A DNA stretch of 64,000 bases from Firmicutes bacterium ASF500 (lineage in GTDB: Bacteria > Bacillota > Clostridia > Oscillospirales > Oscillospiraceae). The notes below the pieces were generated by a model. It had not been told where the DNA came from, searched no databases, and worked only from the letters and a program-made list of their open reading frames with translations. The position numbers and the translations under genes are program-made. Of this stretch, positions 26,428 to 33,953 are shown in pieces. The stretch's first letter is position 1; every line of letters starts with the position of its first letter. The stretch lies in the NCBI GenBank assembly GCA_000492175.2, contig CP097573.1:2542001-2606000 (forward strand), read 5' to 3'.

Positions 26428-27284
26428 CAAATTGTATTGAAATCAAGGGGCTGTGCAAATCCTACGGGGACTTCGCCCTGAAGAATATCGACCTGACCCT
26501 GCCTGGCGGCTCCATCCTGGGGCTGATCGGGGAGAACGGCGCGGGCAAGACTACCACCATCAAGTGCATTCTAAACCTGATCCACCGGGACGCGGGGGAG
26601 ATCAGCCTGTTGGGCTATGACAATGTGAGAGAAGAGCAGCTGGCCAAGCAGGACATCGGGCTGGTGCTGGACGGGTGCTTCTTCCACGACACCCTCCGCC
26701 CCCTGGACGTGGGAAAAATTCTGGCCCCCGCCTACAGAGAGTGGGACCAGAAGCTGTTTCGGGACTACCTGGGCAAATTCGGTCTGCCGGAAAAGAAACT
26801 CATCAAGGAGTTCTCCCGGGGCATGAAGATGAAGCTGTCCCTGTCCGCCGCCCTGGCCCACCACCCTAAGCTGCTCATTCTGGACGAGGCCACCGCCGGG
26901 CTGGACCCGGTGGTCCGGGACGAGATTTTAGACGAGTTCCTGGGTCTCATCCAGGACGAGGACCACGCCATTTTGATGTCCAGCCACATCATCTCCGACC
27001 TGGAGAAGGTGGCCGACTACATCGCCTACATCCACCAGGGGGAAGTAGTGCTGTCCGACGCCAAGGACAACATCCTGGACTCCTACGGCCGGGTGGGCTG
27101 CACCGCCGCTCAGCTGGAATCCATTGACCCCAGGGACGTGCTCCGCACCCGGCGGGGGACCTTCGGCTGTGAGGCCCTGGTGAAGGATCGCTCCGCCTTC
27201 GCCCGGAAGTATCCCATGCTGCTGGTGGAGCGGACCACGCTGGAGGACATTATGCTCTTTGTGGGGAAAGGAGAAGACAAATGA
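26424..27284 (+). CDS. ABC transporter ATP-binding protein
   Basis: 286 aa. Walker A GENGAGKT (36-43), a signature-like FSRGMKMKLS in which Gly is followed by MK rather than QQ, Walker B LLILDEATAGLD, and an H-loop in LMSSHI. This fits the BcrA/YtrB-like group of efflux ATPases that pair with small ABC-2 permeases. It is translationally coupled to both the GntR gene upstream and the permease downstream (4-bp ATGA overlaps). Substrate is unknown; YtrA-linked transporters often respond to cell-wall antibiotics. Confidence 0.93.
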   Translation: MTNCIEIKGLCKSYGDFALKNIDLTLPGGSILGLIGENGAGKTTTIKCILNLIHRDAGEISLLGYDNVREEQLAKQDIGLVLDGCFFHDTLRPLDVGKILAPAYREWDQKLFRDYLGKFGLPEKKLIKEFSRGMKMKLSLSAALAHHPKLLILDEATAGLDPVVRDEILDEFLGLIQDEDHAILMSSHIISDLEKVADYIAYIHQGEVVLSDAKDNILDSYGRVGCTAAQLESIDPRDVLRTRRGTFGCEALVKDRSAFARKYPMLLVERTTLEDIMLFVGKGEDK

Positions 27285-27931
27285 CCGGTTTGATTATGAA
27301 GGATATCCTCGTGATGCGCAAGACCTTGACGTCCTATCTGTTTATCATGGTGCTCTATGCCGTGATGGCCTTGCTGGATATTTTTAATTTCGGCTTTATT
27401 ATCACGTTTGTTCAAGTGATGCTCATGGTGCTGCCCATTACCGCCTTCGCTTACGACGAACAGGCCAAGTGGGACCGGTACGCAATGTCCCTCCCCCTGG
27501 GACGGAGCAAGGTGGTGGGGGCCCGGTATCTCTTTGTGCTGGTTCTGGCCCTGTGTACCTTCTCCTTAGCCCTGTTTGGCATCGCAATCATTTATCTGCT
27601 CCAACAGGAGGACCTGGTGGAAATGCTGCTTACTCTGATGGTATCCGCCAGCATTGGCCTGCTGGTGCCCGCTATAATCCTCCCCCTGAACTACAAGCTG
27701 GGAGCGGAGCGGGCCCGGCCCTATCTGTACACTGTGATCTTTATCCCCGTCATCGTCGTCGTCCTGCTGTCCAAGCTGGATCTCCTCGACCTGTCCGCCC
27801 TGAATGCTCTGGAGGCCCTGTCCCCCGCCTTCATCATCGGCGGAGCCGCCCTGCTGCCCCTGGCCGGGCTGGTGCTGCTGTTCGTCTCCTACCTCATCTC
27901 CTGCCGGGTGGCGGCGGGGAAGGAGTATTAA
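27281..27931 (+). CDS. ABC-2 type transporter permease
   Basis: 216 aa with about six hydrophobic segments (residues ~20-35, 40-55, 85-110, 118-140, 150-165, 185-208). It matches the small ABC-2 permeases (ABC2_membrane_5-like, with MTGLIMKDILVMRK at the start and the PLGRSKVVGARY motif). It is the membrane partner of the overlapping ATPase gene. Confidence 0.88.
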   Translation: MTGLIMKDILVMRKTLTSYLFIMVLYAVMALLDIFNFGFIITFVQVMLMVLPITAFAYDEQAKWDRYAMSLPLGRSKVVGARYLFVLVLALCTFSLALFGIAIIYLLQQEDLVEMLLTLMVSASIGLLVPAIILPLNYKLGAERARPYLYTVIFIPVIVVVLLSKLDLLDLSALNALEALSPAFIIGGAALLPLAGLVLLFVSYLISCRVAAGKEY

Positions 27932-27938
27932 AAAATCC

Positions 27939-27968
27939 TTGCGCGCTCCCGCTCTGTTGTGGTAAAAT
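27939..27968 (+). promoter_or_regulatory. Possible promoter of the 41-aa ORF
   Basis: TTGCGC - 18 nt - TAAAAT, 25 bp before the start codon. Confidence 0.45.
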
Positions 27969-27993
27969 AGAGGGGTAAAGGAGTGTGAGCGCT

Positions 27994-28119
27994 ATGACAG
28001 CAAAAGAGGCCATTCGGGAGCTGGAGCACATGAAGCAGTACAGCACCGCCAAGGCGATCCCCGCCCTGGACTTCGCCATCAAGGCGCTGAGGGAACAGGC
28101 TGAGCGAGAAAAGGAATAA
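27994..28119 (+). CDS. Small protein, 41 aa, unknown function
   Basis: MTAKEAIRELEHMKQYSTAK... to ...REQAEREKE. It has its own Shine-Dalgarno AAAGGAG 11 nt before the ATG, a promoter-like sequence and a terminator right after the stop, so it looks like a real single-gene unit. The chain is predicted as two amphipathic helices and resembles short 'EAI..L...IPALD.AI.AL' proteins common in phage and mobile regions. No function is assigned. Confidence 0.65.
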   Translation: MTAKEAIRELEHMKQYSTAKAIPALDFAIKALREQAEREKE

Positions 28120-28124
28120 CACAG

Positions 28125-28149
28125 ATCCCCCGGCCTTGGGCCGGGGGAT
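28125..28149. terminator. Terminator after the 41-aa ORF
   Basis: A perfect 11-bp stem ATCCCCCGGCC / GGCCGGGGGAT with a 3-nt loop, followed by TTCATCGTTTTT. It lies between convergent genes and may serve both. Confidence 0.75.
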
Positions 28150-28167
28150 TTCATCGTTTTTGGGCGC

Positions 28168-28797
28168 TCAGAGCTTTGCCCGGGGCAGATTCCAGTGAAA
28201 ATGGGCCGCCAGCGCCCGGACCAGGACCACGGCGGTCATTCCCGCCAGCATAGCGGTCACGCTGTCAGTGTAGCGCCACAGCCCGGCGCACAGCGCCGCC
28301 CCCGTCAGGGAGGCGCAGGCGTAGATATGCTTGATAAAGATGTAGGGCACCTCCTGGGCCAGCAGGTCCCGGAGTACGCCGCCCCCCACGCCGGTGAGGG
28401 TGCCCACAAAGACCAGGAGGAAGAAGGTGGGCCGCTGAGCCTGGGAGAAGGCCAGCTCCACCCCGATCACAGAGAAGGCCCCCAGCCCCAGGGTGTCCAT
28501 CCAGAAGAGCAGGAGGTCATACCGCCGCTGGTTGTGGGTGAGCACCTGACGGACATGCCGGGAGAAGAACACTGCCGAGGTCACCAGGGCCACAATAGCC
28601 GCCGTGGGGTCCTGAAAGGCCATGGGGGGCGTCAGACCCAGGATCAGGTCCCGGATTACCCCGCCGCCGGTGGCGGTGGTCAGACCCAGAATGCACACCC
28701 CGAAGATGTCCATATTCTTTTTCAGCCCGATCATAGCCCCCGAGGCCGCGAAGGCCAGCGTCCCTAAAAAATTCAAAATGAAAATAAAAGCGTCCAT
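28168..28797 (-). CDS. TRIC-like (UPF0126/YadS) membrane channel protein
   Basis: 209 aa, two three-helix repeats plus a seventh helix. Each repeat carries the hallmark GGGVIRD / GGGVLRD motif, which in bacterial TRIC homologues lines a cation pore. NFLGTLAFAASGAMIGLKKNMDIFG at the N-terminus is typical. GGAGGT directly abuts the ATG, and a promoter -10 ends only 6 nt upstream, so the mRNA may be leaderless. It is convergent with the 41-aa ORF. Confidence 0.9.
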   Translation of the reverse strand: MDAFIFILNFLGTLAFAASGAMIGLKKNMDIFGVCILGLTTATGGGVIRDLILGLTPPMAFQDPTAAIVALVTSAVFFSRHVRQVLTHNQRRYDLLLFWMDTLGLGAFSVIGVELAFSQAQRPTFFLLVFVGTLTGVGGGVLRDLLAQEVPYIFIKHIYACASLTGAALCAGLWRYTDSVTAMLAGMTAVVLVRALAAHFHWNLPRAKL

Positions 28798-28803
28798 ACC
28801 TCC

Positions 28804-28831
28804 ATTATATGAAAAAGACCGCGCTTGTCAA
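28804..28831 (-). promoter_or_regulatory. Promoter of the TRIC-like gene, placing +1 at the start codon
   Basis: On the minus strand, TTGACA - 16 nt - TATAAT, the -10 ending at 28804. With the usual -7 to +1 spacing, transcription starts at 28797, the A of the ATG. Confidence 0.75.
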
Positions 28832-29052
28832 CTGGTTTGCGGAAATGCTTTCCGGCCCCCGCGCGGGGGTTAACCCCCACGTCCCCCGCAGGGCCAGCCT
28901 CCCTTGCAAAAGGGAGGGGGACCACCGCCGAAGGCGGGGGTGGAGGGATTCTACCGGAGCACCTGCGCTCAGACGGAATCCCCCCGCCGCTTCGCGGCCT
29001 CCCCCCTTTGGCAAGGGGGGCTTGACTCCTGCGGGCGGGACGGGGGCCCTCC

Positions 29053-29135
29053 GTAGGGCGGGACGACTCGGCCCGCCGTCCACGGAGAGCAGGGTGCCCT
29101 CGAGGGGACGGCGCGCCGGGGTCGTCGCGCCCTAC
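29053..29135. repeat. GTAGGGCGGG/CGCG palindromic repeat, copy 5 (in array unit 1)
   Basis: CGGG-type left arm and CGCG-type right arm with a CCACGGAGAGC centre. It is nearly identical to copy 6, 261 bp downstream. Confidence 0.85.
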
Positions 29136-29313
29136 ACCCCACGTCCCCCGCAGGGCAAAGCCTCCCTTGCAAAAGGGAGGGGGACCGCCGCCGAAGGCGG
29201 GGGTGGAGGGATTCCACCGGAGCACCTGCGCTAGACGGAATCCCCCCGCCGCTTCGCGGCCTCCCCCCTTTGGCAAGGGGGGCAGTCGCCTGCGGGCGGG
29301 ACGGGGGCCCTCC

Positions 29314-29395
29314 GTAGGGCGGGACGACTCGGCCCGCCGTCCACGGAGAGCGAGTGACCTCGAGGGGACGGCGCGCCGGGGTCGTCGCGCCCTAC
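29314..29395. repeat. GTAGGGCGGG/CGCG palindromic repeat, copy 6 (in array unit 2)
   Basis: Same asymmetric element as copy 5; the centre differs at a few bases (GCGAGTGACC against GCAGGGTGCC). Confidence 0.85.
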
Positions 29396-29569
29396 ACCCC
29401 ACGTCCCCCGCAGGGCAAAGCCTCCCTTGCGAAAGGGAGGGGGACCGCCGCCGAAGGCGGGGGTGGAGGGATTCTACCGGAGCACCTGCGCTGACACGGA
29501 ATCCCCCTGCCGCTTCGCGGCCTCCCCCCTTTGGCAAGGGGGGCTTGTCGCCTGCGGGCGGGACGGGGG

Positions 29570-29794
29570 TCAGGAGTAGAAGTCCTTCTGAAAGCACAGC
29601 TTGAGGGCTGCTACTTTCTGTGCGTCCGATCTCAAATCGCTGTCCTCAAAGACGATCTGCTCCACAAGCTCCAGGCGGCGCTTTCCCTCGTCGTCCAGCG
29701 CTTTCTGGAAGCTCTCCATATCTAGGCCGGTAATTTTCGTCTCCAGTTTGCCGGTTTGTAGGTAGATCAGCAGCAGTTTCTCAAAGTAGTTCAT
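29570..29794 (-). CDS. Small conserved-looking protein, 74 aa, unknown
   Basis: From the ATG at 29794 (AGGAG 8 nt upstream) the product is 74 aa, mostly helical and acidic, starting MNYFEKLLLIYLQTGKLETK and ending LKLCFQKDFYS. An in-frame upstream extension to 29836 lacks a Shine-Dalgarno. Its stop abuts the 261-bp tandem array. It is divergent from the ribbon-helix-helix-like gene at 29893 across a short AT-rich gap, which suggests a regulatory pair. I do not recognise a family. Confidence 0.6.
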   Translation of the reverse strand: MNYFEKLLLIYLQTGKLETKITGLDMESFQKALDDEGKRRLELVEQIVFEDSDLRSDAQKVAALKLCFQKDFYS

Positions 29795-29850
29795 AGTTGT
29801 GTCTCCTATACGTTTTGCTTGTGATTTGGGATACATAAATCATACATCAT

Positions 29851-29880
29851 TTGCATCACAATGTAAAGTACAAATGTATA
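29851..29880 (+). promoter_or_regulatory. Possible promoter of the RHH-like gene
   Basis: TTGCAT - 18 nt - TGTATA, 12 bp before the ATG, inside an AT-rich divergent region with repeated ATACAT/ATGTAT words that could be operator sites. Confidence 0.35.
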
Positions 29881-29892
29881 GCAGGTGAGCGT

Positions 29893-30096
29893 ATGGAACG
29901 AAAATTTAAAATACCCGCAATCCCGCAGACTACGCAGAAAAATATTCGATTTCCAAATAATGTGATTGACGAAGTAGAGCTGGCAATTCGTGGAACAGAT
30001 TCCACATTTTCCGCTTTTGTAATCGCGGCCACGAAGTGGGCGCTGGAGAACCTGAAGGAGCAGGAGGCCGAAGAAGATGGAAAATGTACCGATTGA
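29893..30096 (+). CDS. Small ribbon-helix-helix-like protein, 67 aa (YlcI/YnfO-like)
   Basis: Starts at the ATG at 29893 after AGGTGAG; the longer frame to 29851 has no ribosome site. The segment KNIRFPNNVIDEVELAIRGTDSTFSAFVIAATKWALENL fits the beta-strand (N-I-R-F), helix, helix plan of ribbon-helix-helix repressors, close to YlcI/YnfO-type proteins. The basic N-terminus and acidic tail are usual for the fold. It may regulate the divergent 74-aa gene. Its stop codon lies within the -35 of the ilvD promoter. Confidence 0.65.
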   Translation: MERKFKIPAIPQTTQKNIRFPNNVIDEVELAIRGTDSTFSAFVIAATKWALENLKEQEAEEDGKCTD

Positions 30097-30121
30097 CACG
30101 GGCGGCGGATTATAGTATCCT
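30093..30121 (+). promoter_or_regulatory. Promoter of ilvD
   Basis: TTGACA - 17 nt - TATCCT. The -35 overlaps the stop codon of the preceding RHH-like gene. A TATAGT at a poor 12-bp spacing is also present. No T-box or other leader fits in the remaining 34 bp. Confidence 0.55.
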
Positions 30122-30155
30122 GACAACAGGCAAATGATTTTGGGAGGTTATACAA

Positions 30156-31817
30156 ATGCGCTCTGACGTTGTGAAAAAAGGCATTCCCGCCGCGCCCAAC
30201 CGGTCTCTGCTCTACGCCCTGGGGTACACCAAGGAGGAGCTGGAGCGGCCGCTGATCGGCGTGGTGTGCTCCTACAATGAGATTGTCCCCGGCCACATGA
30301 ACCTGGACAAGATCGCCGAGGCGGTCAAGGCGGGCATCCGGGCCGCGGGAGGCACGCCGGTGGAGTTCCCGGCCATCGCGGTGTGCGACGGCATCGCTAT
30401 GGGCCATGTGGGCATGAAATACTCCCTGGTGACCCGGGACCTCATCGCCGACTCCACCGAGGCTATGGCTATGGCCCACCAGTTCGACGGCCTGGTGATG
30501 ATCCCCAACTGTGACAAGAACGTCCCCGGCCTGCTGATGGCCGCCGCCCGGGTGAACGTGCCCACCATCTTCGTCTCCGGCGGGCCCATGCTGGCCGGAC
30601 GGCTTAACGACGGGCGGCGCACCTGCCTCAGCCATATGTTTGAGGCGGTGGGCTCCTACTACGCCGGCAAGCTGGATGAGGCGGGCGTGGAGGAGTATGA
30701 GAACAACGCCTGCCCCACCTGCGGCTCCTGCTCCGGTATGTACACCGCCAACTCCATGAACTGCCTCACCGAGGCCATCGGTATGGCCCTCCGGGGCAAC
30801 GGCACCATCCCCGCCGTATGGTCCGCCCGGCTGAGGCTGGCCAAGCACACCGGCATGAAAATTATGGAGCTGGTGGAGAAAAATATCCGCCCCCGGGACA
30901 TTATGACCAGCAAGGCCTTCCGCAACGCCGAGGCCGTCGACATGGCCCTGGGCTGTTCCACCAACACCATGCTCCATCTGCCCGCCATCGCCCACGAGTG
31001 CGGGGTCGAGCTCTCCTTCGACACAGCCAACCAGGTCTCCGCCAAGACCCCCAACCTGTGCCACCTGGCCCCCGCCGGGGACACCTACATGGAGGACCTG
31101 GAGCGGGCTGGCGGCGTCTACGCCGTCATGGCCGAGCTGGCCAAGAAAAAGCTTATCGACACCACCCTGCCCACCTGTTCCGGCAAGACTATCGCCGAGA
31201 ACCTGAAGGGGGTGGTCAACCGGGACCCCGAGATCATCCGGCCCATCAACAAGCCCTACTCCAAGACCGGCGGCATCGCCGTTCTGCGGGGCAACCTGGC
31301 CCCCGACGGCTGTGTGGTGAAGCAGTCCGCCGTGGCCCCGGAGATGATGGTCCACCAAGGCCCCGCCCGGGTGTTCGACTCCGAGGAGGCCGCCATTGAG
31401 GCCATCTACGCCGGGAAAATCCGCGCCGGTGACGTGGTGGTCATCCGCTACGAGGGCCCAAAGGGCGGGCCAGGTATGCGGGAGATGCTCAACCCAACCT
31501 CCGCCATCGCCGGTATGGGCTTGGACAAGGAGGTGGCCCTCATTACCGACGGCCGCTTCTCCGGCGCCACCCGGGGGGCCTCCATCGGCCATGTCTCCCC
31601 CGAGGCGGCCTCCGGCGGCAACATCGCCCTGGTGGAGGACGGCGACACCATCATTATCGACATCCCCAACCACACTATCGCCCTGGCCGTCACCGATATC
31701 GAGCTGGCCGTCCGCCGGGCCAAATGGACCTGCCCCGAGCCTAAGATCAAAACCGGCTACCTCGCCCGCTACGCGAAACTGGTCTCCTCCGCGGACAAGG
31801 GAGCCATCCTCGAATAA
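30156..31817 (+). CDS. ilvD: Dihydroxy-acid dehydratase
   Basis: 553 aa. Dehydrates 2,3-dihydroxy-isovalerate/-methylvalerate to the 2-oxo acids in Val/Ile synthesis. Fe-S ligand candidates are C119 ([11 protein letters not shown]) and C192 ([17 protein letters not shown]), and the C-terminal [12 protein letters not shown] block is present. At the site where 2Fe-2S plant-type enzymes have an early third cysteine, this protein has [11 protein letters not shown], which suggests the oxygen-sensitive 4Fe-4S type; that is an inference. GGGAGG precedes the ATG. ilvE lies 8 kb upstream; ilvC and ilvB are not in the window. Confidence 0.97.
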   Translation: MRSDVVKKGIPAAPNRSLLYALGYTKEELERPLIGVVCSYNEIVPGHMNLDKIAEAVKAGIRAAGGTPVEFPAIAVCDGIAMGHVGMKYSLVTRDLIADSTEAMAMAHQFDGLVMIPNCDKNVPGLLMAAARVNVPTIFVSGGPMLAGRLNDGRRTCLSHMFEAVGSYYAGKLDEAGVEEYENNACPTCGSCSGMYTANSMNCLTEAIGMALRGNGTIPAVWSARLRLAKHTGMKIMELVEKNIRPRDIMTSKAFRNAEAVDMALGCSTNTMLHLPAIAHECGVELSFDTANQVSAKTPNLCHLAPAGDTYMEDLERAGGVYAVMAELAKKKLIDTTLPTCSGKTIAENLKGVVNRDPEIIRPINKPYSKTGGIAVLRGNLAPDGCVVKQSAVAPEMMVHQGPARVFDSEEAAIEAIYAGKIRAGDVVVIRYEGPKGGPGMREMLNPTSAIAGMGLDKEVALITDGRFSGATRGASIGHVSPEAASGGNIALVEDGDTIIIDIPNHTIALAVTDIELAVRRAKWTCPEPKIKTGYLARYAKLVSSADKGAILE

Positions 31818-31836
31818 TAAAAATCCCCCGCCTATG

Positions 31837-31885
31837 AACCGCCCCATGTTGCGTAAACAGCGCAATATGGGGCGGTTTACCTCTC
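31837..31885 (+). terminator. Terminator of ilvD
   Basis: A 17-bp stem AACCGCCCCATGTTGCG / CGCAATATGGGGCGGTT with one G-U pair and a 7-nt loop, 20 bp after the stop. The T-run is weak (TTACCTCTCTTT). Remnants of a CTCCCT-type repeat follow. Confidence 0.65.
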
Positions 31886-32009
31886 TTTCACAAGGGAGGC
31901 TTTGCCCTCCGGCCCTGGTGAAACCCCCGCAAAAAATCGCACGTTTCCCTACATTTAATGGAAGTTGTGCCGGGTTGCGTCTTTTTTGCGGCGGGTTAGG
32001 CAAAAGGGC

Positions 32010-32038
32010 TTGCCAAGTCTGGGAAAATCGTGTATAAT
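32010..32038 (+). promoter_or_regulatory. Promoter of tRNA-Leu(CAA)
   Basis: TTGCCA - 17 nt - TATAAT, 13 bp before the tRNA 5' end. Confidence 0.75.
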
Positions 32039-32051
32039 AATTACCGCACCT

Positions 32052-32138
32052 GCCGGTGTGATGGAATTGGTAGACGTAGCGGACTCAAAATCCGCCGCTG
32101 GCGACAGCGTGGGGGTCCGAGTCCCCCCACCGGCACCA
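32052..32138 (+). tRNA. tRNA-Leu (anticodon CAA)
   Basis: An 87-nt class II tRNA with encoded CCA: acceptor GCCGGTG/CACCGGC, D-loop with GG, anticodon stem GCGGA/TCCGC with loop CTCAAAA (CAA, reads UUG), a long variable arm and T-loop TCCGAGT. A promoter and a terminator bracket it. Confidence 0.95.
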
Positions 32139-32173
32139 CGCCGGGGCGAAGACTTCTTTGCTCCGGCGTTTTT
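32138..32173 (+). terminator. Terminator of tRNA-Leu(CAA)
   Basis: ACGCCGGGGCGAAGA pairs with TCTTTGCTCCGGCGT (15 bp with wobbles) and is followed by T5. Confidence 0.8.
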
Positions 32174-32180
32174 GCACAAA

Positions 32181-32206
32181 AAAACCCGCCCCTAGGGGCG
32201 GGTTTT
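32181..32206. terminator. Bidirectional terminator at the end of the EamA gene
   Basis: AAAACCCGCCCC-TA-GGGGCGGGTTTT, a perfect 12-bp stem with A-tract and T-tract. It overlaps the last codons of the minus-strand EamA gene and also backs up the tRNA terminator. Confidence 0.8.
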
Positions 32207-33100
32207 GCTGTCTTGAGAGGCTCGCTTATGTAAAAAGGAAAATTTCGTCTCGGAACACACCACGGCGACGAAGATGAGCCCAAAGCCCAGGAGGAGGCGG
32301 AAGGTGACGGAGTCATCGGAGAAGAGGACGGAGAAGAGGACGCCGAAGACCGATTCCAGGGACAGGATTACCGCGCCGGAGGCGGGGTCGGACCAGACCA
32401 TGCCCACGTTCTGGAACAGCAGGGCGACAGTGGTAGCCATGACGCACAGGTAGGCCAGGGGGAGCGCCACCGCCGGGTCGGTGAGGGCGGTGGCGGGGAA
32501 GGTCTCGGTAAAGGCCCCGCACACCCAGGCGAACAGGGCGGAAAAGGCGAACTGGAGGACGGTGAGCAGGGTCACGTCCTTCCCCTCGGACACCTTGGAC
32601 ACTGCCACGATATGCCCGGCGTAGAACAGGGCGGCCACGAGGGTGAGTAGGTCGCCGGCGTTGATGGACAGCTCCTCGTTGAGGGAGACAAGGCCTACCC
32701 CCGACACGCACAGCAGGGCGGCGGCGATGTTGTACCGGTCGGGCCGGACCTTCATCACCGCCCAGGTGAGAAAGGGGACGATGACGCAGTACACCGCCGT
32801 CAAAAAGGCGTTTTTAGAGGGGGTGGTCCGGGCCAGGCCGAAGGTCTGAATGGAGTAGGCCAGGAACAGGAAGCCGCCGATCACCGCCCCCCGCCAGAGG
32901 TAGTCCGGGGTGAGGGACCGCCAGCGCTTCCAGGCGATCAGACCCAGCAGCGCCGCCCCGGCGGTGAACCGGATGGCAAGCAGAAAAAACACCGGCACCG
33001 CGTCCAGGGTGTTCTTCATGATGAAAAAGGACGTGCCCCAGATCAGGGCGGCGGCCAGCAGCATGGGCTTGGCCAAAAGACGCATGGTTTTAGGGGACAT
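32192..33100 (-). CDS. EamA/DMT-family transporter
   Basis: 302 aa with ten predicted membrane helices in two EamA repeats (residues ~10-140 and ~150-285). ALIWGTSFFIMKNTLDAVPVFFLLAIRFTAGA is the typical start of the first repeat. It is an inner-membrane exporter of small metabolites, often amino acids or nucleotide-related compounds; substrate unknown. The start has GGAG 9 nt upstream. It is divergent from the mpg gene. Confidence 0.9.
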   Translation of the reverse strand: MSPKTMRLLAKPMLLAAALIWGTSFFIMKNTLDAVPVFFLLAIRFTAGAALLGLIAWKRWRSLTPDYLWRGAVIGGFLFLAYSIQTFGLARTTPSKNAFLTAVYCVIVPFLTWAVMKVRPDRYNIAAALLCVSGVGLVSLNEELSINAGDLLTLVAALFYAGHIVAVSKVSEGKDVTLLTVLQFAFSALFAWVCGAFTETFPATALTDPAVALPLAYLCVMATTVALLFQNVGMVWSDPASGAVILSLESVFGVLFSVLFSDDSVTFRLLLGFGLIFVAVVCSETKFSFLHKRASQDSKTRP

Positions 33101-33115
33101 GGTATCAACTCCAGA

Positions 33116-33144
33116 TTGAAAATTTGGCTTTGGGGTGGTATGAT
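33116..33144 (+). promoter_or_regulatory. Promoter of the alkyladenine glycosylase gene
   Basis: TTGAAA - 17 nt - TATGAT, 48 bp before the start codon. Confidence 0.6.
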
Positions 33145-33192
33145 GGGGGCGGCCCCGCCCTATAACCGGGGCGCAAAGACAAGGAGGTCCAC

Positions 33193-33795
33193 ATGGACAT
33201 TCTCACCAAGGATTTTTACGACCGCGATACCCTCACCGTAGCCCGGGACCTGTTGGGACGGGAGCTGGTCCGGGTGATGGAGGACGGGACCGTTCTGCGG
33301 TGTATCATCACCGAGACGGAGGCGTATATCGGCCGCCTGGACAAGGCCTGCCACGCATACGGCTATAAGCGCACCCCCCGCACCGAGACCCTCTTCGCCC
33401 CGCCGGGGACGGCCTATATCTATCTGATCTATGGGATGTACCACTGCCTCAATTTCGTCACCGAGGCGGAGGGAGAGCCCGCCGCCGTCCTGATCCGGGG
33501 GGCGGCTCCAGCCGCAAACGGGGATATTATAGCAAAAAACCGCTTCGGACGCAAGCTCTGTGAGCTCAGCGCCTATCAGCGGCGGAATTTTCTCAACGGG
33601 CCGGGAAAGCTGTGCAGGGGTCTGGACCTCACCCGGGCCCAGAACGGCCTGGATCTGACGGACCCATCCGGCGGCCTGTACCTTCTGGCCGGGACGCCCG
33701 CCGGCCCTGCAAGCGTCCGGACCGGCAAACGGATCGGCATCGACTACGCCGGGGAGGCGGTGGATTTCCCCTGGCGGTTCTGGGTGGAGGGTTAA
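33193..33795 (+). CDS. mpg: 3-methyladenine DNA glycosylase (AAG/MPG family)
   Basis: 200 aa, full length for the bacterial family. Removes alkylated purines (3-methyladenine, 7-methylguanine, hypoxanthine) to start base-excision repair. Seen: ARDLLGRELV, the catalytic block ITETEAYIGRLDKACHAYGYKRTPRTETLF, GTAYIYLIYGMYHCLNFV, RGAAP, LNGPGKLCRGLDL and the C-terminal RIGIDYAGEAVDFPWRFWV. AAGGAGGT lies 5 nt before the ATG. It is monocistronic, with a promoter in front and a hairpin behind. Confidence 0.96.
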   Translation: MDILTKDFYDRDTLTVARDLLGRELVRVMEDGTVLRCIITETEAYIGRLDKACHAYGYKRTPRTETLFAPPGTAYIYLIYGMYHCLNFVTEAEGEPAAVLIRGAAPAANGDIIAKNRFGRKLCELSAYQRRNFLNGPGKLCRGLDLTRAQNGLDLTDPSGGLYLLAGTPAGPASVRTGKRIGIDYAGEAVDFPWRFWVEG

Positions 33796-33801
33796 AACAA
33801 A

Positions 33802-33835
33802 GCGCCCCGGCGGTTCAGCCCGCCGGGGCGCAAGC
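33802..33835 (+). terminator. Terminator of mpg
   Basis: A perfect 12-bp stem GCGCCCCGGCGG / CCGCCGGGGCGC with a 6-nt loop, 6 bp after the stop. The following AAGCAGTTATTT is a poor T-tract. The ~120 bp after it hold only AGGAGG-like words without a convincing gene. Confidence 0.65.
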
Positions 33836-33953
33836 AGTTATTTAAGGAGGAAAGAAGAAAACATCTTATCCTTGGAGGAAACGCCGCTCCGGCGTCTGGC
33901 AAGCGGGACTGTGCCCGCTCCCATACCATTCTACGCTGGAGGGGGCCGGAGTG

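Larger units (their letters stand above)
28877..29569. repeat. Tandem array of a 261-bp composite repeat (2.7 units)
   Basis: CCACGTCCCCCGCAGGGC recurs at 28877, 29139 and 29399 (periods 262 and 260 bp). Each unit contains a GCCTCCCTTGCAAAAGGGAG hairpin, a GCCGAAGGCGGGGGTGGAGG segment, an inverse CCGCTTCGCGGCCTCCCCCC segment with a CTTTGGCAAGGGGGGC end, then (units 1 and 2) a GTAGGGCGGG palindrome. The third unit stops before the palindrome, at the stop of the 74-aa gene. Units differ by few substitutions, so duplication is recent. No credible gene lies in this ~690-bp stretch. Confidence 0.9.

Noticed and set aside
28877..29569. CRISPR array
   Set aside because: Repeats are ~261 bp with no short repeat-spacer alternation, the 'spacers' are themselves repeated, and no cas genes are present.
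28773..29604. ORFs of 92-274 aa in the 261-bp tandem array on both strands
   Set aside because: They encode only translated palindromes (repeated GRDDPGAPS / RRRSPSLSQG phrases) and appear in several frames at once, as expected from repeat DNA.
29806..30126. 106-aa minus-strand ORF opposite the RHH-like gene
   Set aside because: Antisense to a gene with a good ribosome site and fold; it overlaps the ilvD promoter.
29570..30155. Toxin-antitoxin locus made of the 74-aa and RHH-like genes
   Set aside because: The genes are divergent rather than co-transcribed and the 74-aa protein matches no toxin that I know; kept only as a speculative finding.
30097..30155. T-box leader upstream of ilvD
   Set aside because: No room for a specifier stem and antiterminator, and no T-box sequence seen.
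29856..32003. 715-aa minus-strand ORF opposite ilvD
   Set aside because: Composition (Gly, His, Val, Leu) is that of an antisense GC-rich shadow; ilvD on the plus strand is certain.
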